Origin: HGM13010 sp934527315
GTDB taxonomy: Bacteria > Bacillota > Clostridia > Oscillospirales > Oscillospiraceae
NCBI GenBank assembly: GCA_934527315.1
Contig: CAKTAK010000003.1
Span: 1 to 64,000, forward strand
Length of the DNA stretch: 64,000 bases
Reading direction: 5' to 3'
The notes under the pieces are model-generated. The model was not told where the DNA came from. It worked only from the letters and a program-made list of their open reading frames with translations, and searched no databases. Shown here one piece after another: positions 24,364 to 32,017 of this stretch. A program made the translations under genes and the position numbers. The stretch's first letter is position 1. Every line of letters begins with the position of its first letter.

Positions 24364-24452
24364 GGAAGGCAGGAAAATGCCAAAAATGTTGAAAAGATGT
24401 GGGCAAGAGGAAAGTTGTCCGTTCAAGGAACGGGGCAGGAGGGCGGAGAAAT

Positions 24453-25874
24453 ATGCGATTCGGAGAAATTTTGGGAGAGCTGACCGGACTGTGCAGCGTG
24501 AAACGATGCAATCTTGCGGCGGCGCTGGGGTATGACGCCTCTTATGTCAGCCGTTGGATCAGCGGGCAGAAACTGCCGGCGCTGCGGAATAATGACGCGC
24601 TGCTGGGACAAATGGCCGGTTATCTGGGAGAAAACTGCCCACCGGAGCGGCGGGGAGAAATCGTGGAGCGCTTTGCCTTGGAATGTGAGAATTCCGATGA
24701 TGTGGCGGATTTTTCCGGGGCGCTGCTGCAGCTGCTGATGGATACTTACCGCGCTGACCGGAAACAGATGGTGCCCCGCACCGTGAAATCGGAGCAATGC
24801 AATGCCTCGCTGTCTTCCGTTAAGGAAACGGTGGGATTTCCGGAGAGCATTTTTGAATCCCTGCGGGAACTTTCCAACAGCAATCGGCAATTGGAAATGG
24901 TTTGCACCATGCCCATTCACGCGCAATTCAAGAACAATGAGTTCTTCTTTCAGCGGGTGTTGGATGCTGTGGGTCCGGATTGCTCTGTGCGGATTTTGCA
25001 GTTTGTGGATTTGGACGAGCTGGCGGAGCGGGTGGATATTTCCTGCCGGTCGTTTTGCTATCTGATGGGGTTGCGGCAGAAAATTACCTATGAATTCTAC
25101 GAATATCGAAACGGGAAAGCCGGGTATATTTACCTGATTCGGGACGGTTTGCTGCTGCAATATCTCCGGGTGCCGTTTTCCCGGGAGATGCAGCTGATGG
25201 AGACCCGCGACCCGGAAGTGGTTGGGAAATACGGCGTGTCTGCGGCGAACTATGTGCGGAATCGACCGGCAATGACCCAACGGGAGCCGTTGGGAAAGCT
25301 GCTGCAAAACCAGTATTTTCTGGATTACTTTATGCAGCCCCGGTGCCGCTGCTTGCTGAAACGGATGCAGCCCTTGTTCTTCCCGGAGGAATTGCAGGAA
25401 AAGCTGCTGAGCGGGCAAAAGGAAATGATGAAAAAACAGCGGCTGTTTCTGGACGGCTCCCAGTTTTTCGAGTCCATTTTGCTGTATCAGTCCGCACTGG
25501 TAGACTATATTTACACCGGCAAATTGATGGCTTTCGGCAGTACGGTGGAAATTGCGCCGGAAGATCGGTTGGTTCATTTGCAGTACATGCTCCGGCAACT
25601 GCAGGAAAATCCCGGAAAGCTGTATATTCTCTCCACACAGAACAGCATTTGCAGCTATGACGATTTGCCCACGTCGCTGTTTTTAAGTCAGCACACGGCA
25701 TTTGCGCTGACCAACGAGGAAAATCGGGACCGGGTGGCATATACCGTTTCTTCCACGGGTATGAACCGGCAGCTGAATGTTTGGCTGGACCACATGGAGG
25801 CGCTGCCGCCGGAGCAATGTCTCACCGGGCAGGACGCCATTGCGTATATTTCCCGGTGTATTCGACTGCTGTAA
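24453..25874 (+). CDS. HTH transcriptional regulator with long unknown effector region
   Basis: The ATG at 24453 follows an AGGAGGG/GGAGAA site; a longer frame upstream has no good site. The 473-residue product starts with an XRE-like helix-turn-helix (about residues 8-50, including YDASYVSRWISGQKLP). It continues with about 400 residues of mixed helices and strands without a recognisable domain, membrane segment or kinase motif. The gene is divergent from the BaiE-like/SDR/flavoprotein operon, so it probably controls it. The large C-terminal part could sense the substrate. The family is unknown to me. Confidence 0.7.
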   Translation: MRFGEILGELTGLCSVKRCNLAAALGYDASYVSRWISGQKLPALRNNDALLGQMAGYLGENCPPERRGEIVERFALECENSDDVADFSGALLQLLMDTYRADRKQMVPRTVKSEQCNASLSSVKETVGFPESIFESLRELSNSNRQLEMVCTMPIHAQFKNNEFFFQRVLDAVGPDCSVRILQFVDLDELAERVDISCRSFCYLMGLRQKITYEFYEYRNGKAGYIYLIRDGLLLQYLRVPFSREMQLMETRDPEVVGKYGVSAANYVRNRPAMTQREPLGKLLQNQYFLDYFMQPRCRCLLKRMQPLFFPEELQEKLLSGQKEMMKKQRLFLDGSQFFESILLYQSALVDYIYTGKLMAFGSTVEIAPEDRLVHLQYMLRQLQENPGKLYILSTQNSICSYDDLPTSLFLSQHTAFALTNEENRDRVAYTVSSTGMNRQLNVWLDHMEALPPEQCLTGQDAIAYISRCIRLL

Positions 25875-25880
25875 TAAAAA

Positions 25881-25917
25881 AACTCCGGAGCGGTAGGGAC
25901 CGCTTCCGGAGTTTTGT
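25881..25917. terminator. Bidirectional terminator
   Basis: AACTCCGGA-GCGGT pairs with ACCGC-TTCCGGAGTT; AAAAAA precedes and TTTT follows. It separates the HTH regulator (+) from tdk (-). Confidence 0.88.
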
Positions 25918-25931
25918 GTTTAATGGGGAAA

Positions 25932-26537
25932 TTATTTGGTTTCAAACAGGGTATCGACATAGCCGGACTGCCGGGCGATTTTGTCTTTCCAGCATTTATG
26001 GCACATGGCCACATAGGAGTCGTTGCCGCCCAAAAAGACCTGGCTGCCCTCGGTGATGATATTGCCGTTGCCGTCAATGCGGGCATTTACTGTGGCTTTT
26101 TTGCCGCAGGAACAGACGGTTTTGATTTCCGTAATGGAATCGGCCAGCTCCATCAGCCGCTGAGAGCCGGGGAAAAACCGGGTCAAAAAGTCCGTACGCA
26201 GACCGAAACACAGTACGGGAACATCTTCGTCATCGACCATATCCCGGAGCTCTTCAATCTGGGTTTCCGTAAAGAACTGGGATTCATCGGAAATAATCAC
26301 GTCATGTTTTCCAGCGGCTTGATAAGCCTCTTTGATGCTCTGCTCCGGGGTAATCACCTGCGCCACAGCTTGCAGACCGATGCGGGAACGGACAATATCT
26401 GCGCCGTCCCGGTCATCCACACTGGGTTTGATGAGCCAGACGGACATTCCCAATTCCTCGTAATTGAATTTTGTAATCAGTGCCTGAGCGGATTTGGAAG
26501 AACCCATGGCGCCGTATTTGAAATATAATTTTGCCAT
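25932..26537 (-). CDS. tdk: Thymidine kinase
   Basis: A 201-residue type II thymidine kinase. The P-loop GAMGSSKSAQA is near residues 9-19 and the DESQFF catalytic/Mg motif is near 95. Zinc-binding cysteines are in TVCSCGKK and MCHKCWKD, with a lasso-like thymidine-binding loop in between. It phosphorylates thymidine (and deoxyuridine) with ATP for pyrimidine salvage. AGGAGG precedes the start. It follows udk with a 10-base gap, so the two form an operon, divergent from deoD. Confidence 0.95.
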   Translation of the reverse strand: MAKLYFKYGAMGSSKSAQALITKFNYEELGMSVWLIKPSVDDRDGADIVRSRIGLQAVAQVITPEQSIKEAYQAAGKHDVIISDESQFFTETQIEELRDMVDDEDVPVLCFGLRTDFLTRFFPGSQRLMELADSITEIKTVCSCGKKATVNARIDGNGNIITEGSQVFLGGNDSYVAMCHKCWKDKIARQSGYVDTLFETK

Positions 26538-26547
26538 GCGCGCCTCC

Positions 26548-27162
26548 TCAGGAATTCAGATGGGCTTTGATGCGCTCCATCACCATGTCCAATGCCACCA
26601 GATTCTGGCCGCCCTCGGGAATGATGATGTGGGCATTTTTCTTGCTGGGCTCAACAAAAGCCTCGTGCATCGGCTTTACGGTGGTCAGATACTGGGTGAC
26701 CACAGATTCCAAGGTGCGCTCCCGTTTATTGACGTCCCGGATAATGCGCCGCAGAATCCGCACATCGGCATCGGTATCCACAAAGACGCGGATATCCATT
26801 TCATTGCACAGTTCCGGCTCTGCCAGAATCAGAATGCCCTCCACGATAATGACCTTGGCGGGCTTGACCAAAATGGTTTCCTGGGACCGGTTATGCACGG
26901 TATAGTCATACACCGGGCAATGAATTTCATGGCCGGCTTTCAGCTGCTGCAAATCCCGAATCATCAGGTCCGTTTCAAAAGCGTCCGGGTGGTCATAATT
27001 CAGCCGGGAACGCTCTTCGTAACTCATAGTATCGTGGGCTTTATAATAATTATCGTGGTAAATTACGGAAACATCGTCTCCGAATCGCTCCACAATGCGG
27101 TTGGTGATTGTGGTTTTTCCGGAACCGGAACCGCCGGCAATGCCAATGGTCAGAACACCCAT
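26548..27162 (-). CDS. udk: Uridine kinase
   Basis: A 204-residue kinase; the ATG at 27162 (MGVLTIGIAGG) follows GGAGGAG, and an in-frame start 30 bases upstream is less likely. The P-loop is GIAGGSGSGKTT (about residues 7-18), with YHDNYYK near 40 and the PRK-family block HPDAFETDL near 67. It phosphorylates uridine and cytidine using ATP or GTP. It forms an operon with tdk and lies divergently from deoD, in a nucleoside salvage district. Confidence 0.93.
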   Translation of the reverse strand: MGVLTIGIAGGSGSGKTTITNRIVERFGDDVSVIYHDNYYKAHDTMSYEERSRLNYDHPDAFETDLMIRDLQQLKAGHEIHCPVYDYTVHNRSQETILVKPAKVIIVEGILILAEPELCNEMDIRVFVDTDADVRILRRIIRDVNKRERTLESVVTQYLTTVKPMHEAFVEPSKKNAHIIIPEGGQNLVALDMVMERIKAHLNS

Positions 27163-27232
27163 GCTTTTCTCTCCTCCGAAGCATTTTCTCAAAGTTTACA
27201 TGATTTTAACATACTTCGACGGAATATGCAAT

Positions 27233-27261
27233 TTGACTTTACAGGTTTCCTACATTATAAT
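27233..27261 (+). promoter_or_regulatory. Strong sigma-A promoter of deoD
   Basis: TTGACT (27233-27238), a 17-base spacer and a perfect TATAAT (27256-27261), 44 bases before deoD. No riboswitch-like sequence fits in the short leader. Confidence 0.85.
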
Positions 27262-27305
27262 TGAGACTATAGAGACAAAAAAATAACGCGAAGGAGGAAT
27301 TTCCT

Positions 27306-28040
27306 GTGTCTCAGATTCCAACCCCCCATAATACAGCCAAAGCCGGTGAAATCGCCAAAACCGTATTGATGCCCGGCGATCCCCTGCGGGCAAAATTCAT
27401 TGCCGAAAATTTCCTGACCGACCCCGTACTGGTGAACAATGTTCGCGGTGTGCAGGGCTACACCGGTACATGGAAGGGCGTCCCCGTGACGGTGCAGGCC
27501 AGCGGCATGGGAATTCCGTCTATCGGTATTTACAGCTATGAGCTGTACAACTTCTATGATGTGGACAACATCATTCGAATCGGCAGCGCCGGTGCAATCA
27601 ACGACAAGCTCAACGTGATGGACGTGGTGGCCGGTATGGGCGCCTGCACCGATTCCAATTTTGCCTGCCAGTTCGGTCTGCCCGGAACCTTTGCCCCCAT
27701 TGCGGATTACACTCTGCTGTCCGCTGCGGTAGAGGCTGCCGCAGAAAAGAACATTCAGATGCATGTGGGCAATATTCTCTCTTCCGACATTTTCTATGAC
27801 GGCGACGGAAAAATTCCCAACACCGACTGGGCGCGCATGGGCGTTATGGCAGTGGAGATGGAGGCTGCCGGTTTGTATATGCAGGCTGCCCGGGCCGGGA
27901 AGCGGGCGCTGTGCCTGTGCACCATTTCCGACCATCTCACGGTGCCCGGTCAGAATCTGACCGCGGAGCAGAGACAGACCGCTATGACCCAGATGATTGA
28001 AATCGCGCTGGACACGGCTGTAAAGATGAGCAAAGTGTAA
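27306..28040 (+). CDS. deoD: Purine-nucleoside phosphorylase, DeoD type
   Basis: A 244-residue hexameric-type phosphorylase with a GTG start at 27306 after AAGGAGG. It shows MPGDPLRAKFIAENF near residues 20-34 (phosphate-binding), GMGIPSIGIYSYEL near 65, RIGSAGAI near 87 and the VEMEAAGL block near 180, all DeoD signatures. It cleaves purine (deoxy)nucleosides with phosphate to base and (deoxy)ribose 1-phosphate. It is followed by the BMP lipoprotein gene, which has its own promoter. It likely handles purine nucleosides brought in by that transporter. Confidence 0.96.
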   Translation: MSQIPTPHNTAKAGEIAKTVLMPGDPLRAKFIAENFLTDPVLVNNVRGVQGYTGTWKGVPVTVQASGMGIPSIGIYSYELYNFYDVDNIIRIGSAGAINDKLNVMDVVAGMGACTDSNFACQFGLPGTFAPIADYTLLSAAVEAAAEKNIQMHVGNILSSDIFYDGDGKIPNTDWARMGVMAVEMEAAGLYMQAARAGKRALCLCTISDHLTVPGQNLTAEQRQTAMTQMIEIALDTAVKMSKV

Positions 28041-28067
28041 AATTACACATTTCTGCATGGTTTCCTA

Positions 28068-28096
28068 TTGATTTCGATTTGTACTTGTTGTATACT
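28068..28096 (+). promoter_or_regulatory. Promoter upstream of the BMP lipoprotein gene
   Basis: TTGATT (28068-28073), a 17-base spacer and TATACT (28091-28096). It leaves a leader of about 155 bases before the start codon at 28259. Confidence 0.7.
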
Positions 28097-28110
28097 TAAT
28101 GGGAAATTGA

Positions 28111-28142
28111 GGAAACCTTGCGGGTTTCTTGCGGCCTTTTTT
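28111..28142 (+). terminator. Terminator-like hairpin in the BMP leader
   Basis: GAAACC pairs with GGTTTC around a short loop, and after seven bases TTTTTT follows. It lies just downstream of the promoter, so it may be an attenuator; no antiterminator was recognised. Confidence 0.45.
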
Positions 28143-28258
28143 ACATAAATGGGGCGGCGGAACAATTGTATTCATCATGTTAAAAACATCGCGTAAATTT
28201 CTGTGTACTATCCGCGCACACGCGGTAAAGTATAAAAAAATCAGGAGGATGAAACAAC

Positions 28259-29305
28259 ATGAACATGAAAAAGATTCTGGCTCTGGTTCTGGCTCTGGCT
28301 ATGGTCTTTACTCTGGCTGCTTGCGGCGAGAAGAAGAACACCACTACCGATGATGACAATCAGGGCGAAGAGACCACTACCATCAAAGTCGGCATGGTGA
28401 CCGACGTGGGCGGCGTGAACGACCAGTCCTTCAACCAGTCCGCATGGGAAGGCCTGCAGGAACTGGCTGCTGAGAACGACGCTATCGAAGTGCAGTACCT
28501 GGAAAGCTCCACCGACGCTGACTACTCCGCAAACATCAACACTTTCCTGGACGAGGATTACGACCTGATCATCTGCGTGGGCTACATGCTGGCTGACGCT
28601 ACCCGCGAGGCAGCTGAGGCAAACCCCGATCAGAAGTTTGCTATCATCGATGATGCAAGCAATGCTGATCTGCCCAACGTTGCTTGCCTGATGTTCGCTC
28701 AGGAGCAGGCTTCCTACCTGGTAGGCGTGGTTGCAGGCATGACCACCAAGACCAACACCGTTGGTTACGTGCAGGGCATGGTTTCCGACAACATGAACAG
28801 ATTCGGCGTGGGCTATGTCTCCGGCGTTCTGGCTGCTAACCCCGACGCAACTGTTCTGCAGTACAATGCAAACAGCTTTGCTGACGCTGCTGCAGGTTCC
28901 GCAGCTGCTACCGACATGATCACCAAGGGCGCTGACATCATCTACCATGCTGCCGGCGGCACCGGTGCCGGCGTGATTGCTACCTGCGCTGACAGCGGCA
29001 TCTACGCAATCGGCGTTGACTCCGACCAGTCTTACCTGGCTCCCGAAACCGTTCTGACCTCTGCTATGAAGCGCGTTGACATCGCATCTCAGGACATCTC
29101 TCTGGCTGTTCTGAACGGCGAGTTCGTCGGCGGTGAGCATCTGTACGATCTGTCCAACGGCGGCGTTGACATCGCTCCCACTCAGGATCTGCTGAGCGAG
29201 GACGTGATTGCTGCTGTGGAAGACGTGAAGCAGCAGATTCTGGACGGCAAAGTGACCGTTCCTTCCACCGTGGAAGAGTGCCCCGCATTCACTCTGGCCG
29301 GCTAA
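28259..29305 (+). CDS. BMP-family nucleoside-binding lipoprotein
   Basis: A 348-residue ABC-transporter substrate-binding protein. The signal peptide ends in lipobox LAAC with Cys22 as the lipidated residue. The mature part follows the BMP/PnrA/Med fold, with VGMVTDVGGVNDQSFNQSAW at the start and GADIIYHAAGGTGAGV later, both typical. These proteins bind purine (and some pyrimidine) nucleosides outside the cell and deliver them to a YufO/YufP/YufQ-type permease, encoded at 32018-35605. AGGAGG is well placed. It has its own promoter and a strong terminator, so it can be made in excess of the permease. Confidence 0.93.
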   Translation: MNMKKILALVLALAMVFTLAACGEKKNTTTDDDNQGEETTTIKVGMVTDVGGVNDQSFNQSAWEGLQELAAENDAIEVQYLESSTDADYSANINTFLDEDYDLIICVGYMLADATREAAEANPDQKFAIIDDASNADLPNVACLMFAQEQASYLVGVVAGMTTKTNTVGYVQGMVSDNMNRFGVGYVSGVLAANPDATVLQYNANSFADAAAGSAAATDMITKGADIIYHAAGGTGAGVIATCADSGIYAIGVDSDQSYLAPETVLTSAMKRVDIASQDISLAVLNGEFVGGEHLYDLSNGGVDIAPTQDLLSEDVIAAVEDVKQQILDGKVTVPSTVEECPAFTLAG

Positions 29306-29320
29306 TCAAAAAGCTCTCTC

Positions 29321-29353
29321 AAAAACGTACCACTTTTTGTGGTACGTTTTTTT
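29321..29353 (+). terminator. Terminator of the BMP gene
   Basis: AAACGTACCAC pairs perfectly with GTGGTACGTTT around TTTTT, and the T run continues. The following 150 bases before yjjI hold only a weak TAGAAT -10 box (29396-29401). Confidence 0.92.
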
Positions 29354-29504
29354 ATTTTTCAGCGAAAAATGGTAGAAACTTTTCATCAATCATGTTAGAA
29401 TGTAAACGACATGCTATGACAATTTATCATCCGATCGCTGCGCTTTTTCGCGCAGTTTTTATGACGATGAGGACATAGAGATTTTGCGACATAGGAGGCT
29501 TGCT

Positions 29505-31049
29505 ATGAAACGTGTATTAACGCCGGAAATGATTGAAGAAAAGCGGCAGGCAATCTACCATGATTTGACGGACCCCACCACCAGTCATGAGCAGAAGGTG
29601 ACGAATCTGGCCAGAGCGGCGGAAAACTTTCTGACAGTTTTAGATGAGCCGGAAGGTCTGGACGAATTGATGCGGTGCGACTTTGATACCAAGTGCATCT
29701 GCAACCTGAACGAGGGCGACGCACCCTATCGCCCCCGGTACATCTGCATTGACTTTGAGAAGTTCCTGAAGGAAGGCAGCGAATTTTTGCAGCTGGGACC
29801 TGCGGGGGATTTCCACGAGGCGCTGAACAATCTGATGATTATGTATCACAATATCCCCAGTATCACCAACTATCCGGTGTATATCGGCGATTTGGATACG
29901 CTGCTGGACCCCTATATCACCGATTTGAGTGATGAGGAAGTGAAAAAAGCGCTGCGGCTGTGGCTGACGATGGTGGACCGGACGATTCTGGACTCCTTCT
30001 GTCATGCAGATATCGGCCCCAAGGCAACCCGGTTCGGCTATCTGCTGCTGCAGGTGGAGGCTGAGCTGGAAAATGCCGTGCCCAACCTGACCATGCGGGT
30101 GTCCAAGGATACGCCGGACGAGTTTGTGTTGGCCGGAATCGACTGCGCACTCCATTCCGCAAAGCCCAGCTTTGCAAACGATGAGATGTTCCGCTCCGAG
30201 CTGGGAGACGATTACTGCATTGCAAGCTGCTACAACGGATTGTATAAGGGCGGCGGCTCCTATACGCTGTGCCGTCTGATTTTGTCCAACATTGCAAAAC
30301 GGTCAAAGAGTATTGAGGATTTCAAAACCAATCAGCTGCCTTATGTCTGCGACATTATGGCGCGGTACATGGACGAGCGGATTCGGTTCCTGGTGGAAGA
30401 AAGCGGCTGGTTCCGGGATAGTTTCCTGGTGACCGAGGGCTTTGTGAAACGGGAGAAGTTCACCGCAATGTACGGTCTGGTGGGCATGGCGGAATGCGTG
30501 AACACCCTGCTGGAAATGGAAGGCTGCCACGAGCGGTTCGGACACAGCGACCGGGCCAATCAGCTGGGCGTGGAAATCATGGAGATTATCAAGGATTTCA
30601 ACGACCATCATGTGAACCCCTACTGCGAATGCACCGGCGGTCACTTCCTGCTCCATGCGCAGGTGGGTCTGGCAGACGACAAGAACTGCGCACCCGGCAC
30701 CCGGATTCCCATTGGAGAAGAGCCGGACGAGCTGGTGGACCATCTGAACGTGCTGAAACTGTTCCATCATTACTTCCCCTCCGGCACCGGTGATATTTTC
30801 CCCATGGACCTGACGGTTCACAAAAATCCCCAGTATGTGCTGGATATTATCCGGGGCGGTATGGGCATCAACCTGCGGTATCTGTCCTTCTACGGAAGTG
30901 ACAGCGACGTGATTCGCGTGACCGGCTATCTGGTCAAACGCAGCGAGATGGAAAAACTGGACGCAGGTCACAACGTGCGCCAGAATACCACGGGTCTGGG
31001 CCTTGGTTCCGTGAAGAACAATAAGATTCTGGACCGTCGGATTCGGTGA
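29505..31049 (+). CDS. yjjI: YjjI-type glycyl-radical enzyme
   Basis: A 514-residue protein matching YjjI, the short glycyl-radical family of unknown function (E. coli YjjI is about 516 residues). The ATG at 29505 follows AGGAGG. The glycyl-radical loop VIRVTGYLV places the radical at Gly474, 40 residues from the end. The candidate catalytic thiyl cysteine is in IASCYNGL (Cys242, with Cys238 nearby). The dedicated activase follows 3 bases downstream. The pair sits inside a nucleoside-uptake district; in E. coli yjjI-yjjW lies beside deoCABD. The substrate is unknown, but this context points to nucleoside or deoxyribose metabolism. Anaerobic and oxygen-sensitive. Confidence 0.88.
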   Translation: MKRVLTPEMIEEKRQAIYHDLTDPTTSHEQKVTNLARAAENFLTVLDEPEGLDELMRCDFDTKCICNLNEGDAPYRPRYICIDFEKFLKEGSEFLQLGPAGDFHEALNNLMIMYHNIPSITNYPVYIGDLDTLLDPYITDLSDEEVKKALRLWLTMVDRTILDSFCHADIGPKATRFGYLLLQVEAELENAVPNLTMRVSKDTPDEFVLAGIDCALHSAKPSFANDEMFRSELGDDYCIASCYNGLYKGGGSYTLCRLILSNIAKRSKSIEDFKTNQLPYVCDIMARYMDERIRFLVEESGWFRDSFLVTEGFVKREKFTAMYGLVGMAECVNTLLEMEGCHERFGHSDRANQLGVEIMEIIKDFNDHHVNPYCECTGGHFLLHAQVGLADDKNCAPGTRIPIGEEPDELVDHLNVLKLFHHYFPSGTGDIFPMDLTVHKNPQYVLDIIRGGMGINLRYLSFYGSDSDVIRVTGYLVKRSEMEKLDAGHNVRQNTTGLGLGSVKNNKILDRRIR

Positions 31050-31052
31050 GTT

Positions 31053-31892
31053 ATGGTTCGGGCTACAGTCAATAAAATCATTCCGTTCAGCAGTGTGGAC
31101 GGACTGGGAAACCGGACTGCTGTGTTTTTGCAGGGCTGCGGATTCAACTGCCGGTATTGCCACAACCCGGAGACCATTCACACCTGTCTGCACTGCGGCG
31201 CTTGCGTACCGTACTGCAAGCCCCAGGCGCTTACGTTTGTGGACGGTCGGGTGCATTACGATATTACCAAATGCGTTTTGTGCGATGAGTGCTTTCATCA
31301 TTGCCCCCACGGGTCTTCTCCCAGAACCCGGGAACTTACGGCGGAAGAGGTAATGGCGGCAGTTCGGAAAAACATGCCGTTCATTCGGGGGGTTACCGTT
31401 TCCGGGGGAGAATGTACCCGTTGGCGGGACTTTCTGGTGGAATTTCTGACGCTGGCAAAAGCCGAGGGACTGCATACGCTGCTGGATTCCAATGGCAGTT
31501 ATGATTTTTCTGCCGACCCGGAGCTGATGCAGGTGACGGACGGGGTGATGCTGGATATTAAGGCATGGACGCCGGAGGACCACAAGCGGGTGACCGGGCA
31601 GGACAATGCCGCGGTGCTGAAGAATCTGCACTGGCTGGCGGAAAACGGAAAGCTGCCGGAGGTGCGGACCGTGGTGGTGCCGGAGCTGTTCGACTGCGAG
31701 GCTACGGTACGGAATGTCTGTCAGGTTTTGGTGGACAACGGTTGTTTTGACACCCGGTATAAAATCATTTGCTACCGGCCCATGGGGGTTCGGGAGGCAT
31801 ACAAAACGCTGACCCCGCCCACCCAGGAGCAGCTGCGGCAATTGGCTGAGATTGCCATGGGATACGGGCTGACTGACGTTGTAATTATTTAA
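31053..31892 (+). CDS. yjjW: YjjW-type glycyl-radical-enzyme activase
   Basis: A 279-residue radical SAM protein. The CxxxCxxC cluster is in CGFNCRYCHNPE (about residues 28-39). It is followed by a ferredoxin-like insert with CLHCGACVPYCK and CVLCDECFHHCP (about 45-85), which holds extra [4Fe-4S] clusters, as in other glycyl-radical activases. It would use SAM and reduced flavodoxin or ferredoxin to generate the glycyl radical on YjjI. It starts 3 bases after yjjI, so the two are translationally coupled. Cytoplasmic. Confidence 0.9.
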   Translation: MVRATVNKIIPFSSVDGLGNRTAVFLQGCGFNCRYCHNPETIHTCLHCGACVPYCKPQALTFVDGRVHYDITKCVLCDECFHHCPHGSSPRTRELTAEEVMAAVRKNMPFIRGVTVSGGECTRWRDFLVEFLTLAKAEGLHTLLDSNGSYDFSADPELMQVTDGVMLDIKAWTPEDHKRVTGQDNAAVLKNLHWLAENGKLPEVRTVVVPELFDCEATVRNVCQVLVDNGCFDTRYKIICYRPMGVREAYKTLTPPTQEQLRQLAEIAMGYGLTDVVII

Positions 31893-32017
31893 ACCGTTTC
31901 TCCTGCTGTGAGAGACGTAAACTGGCTTCCCGCCAGTATATAGGGAAATTTTCTGGTCTGGAGACCAAGGCACAGCGGCTCCCGGAAAAATCCGCGGGCC
32001 GGAAGGAGGGAATACAT
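31893..32017 (+). ncRNA. Structured leader, candidate cis-regulatory RNA
   Basis: The 125-base gap between yjjW and the ABC ATPase folds into consecutive hairpins: GTTTCTC/GAGAGAC (31896-31916), ACTGGC/GCCAGT (31921-31937) and TGGTCT/AGACCA (31954-31967). A GC-rich pairing (GCGG with CCGC, 31975-31995) then runs up to the GGAAGGAGGG ribosome binding site. Unpaired TATATAGGGAAA and AAGGCACAG look like conserved-type linkers. TAGGG...CTGGTC faintly recalls ykkC-class riboswitches, but the P2 helix is missing, so I do not assign a class. It could control translation of the transporter genes. Confidence 0.4.

Noticed and set aside
28041..28258. Purine riboswitch before the BMP gene
   Set aside because: None of the conserved purine aptamer loop sequences were found.
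31893..32017. ykkC-class (guanidine/PRPP/ppGpp) riboswitch
   Set aside because: TAGGG and CTGGTC are present, but the P2 helix between them and the conserved 3' ACGG...GCCCGGGAG block are missing; kept only as an unassigned structured leader.
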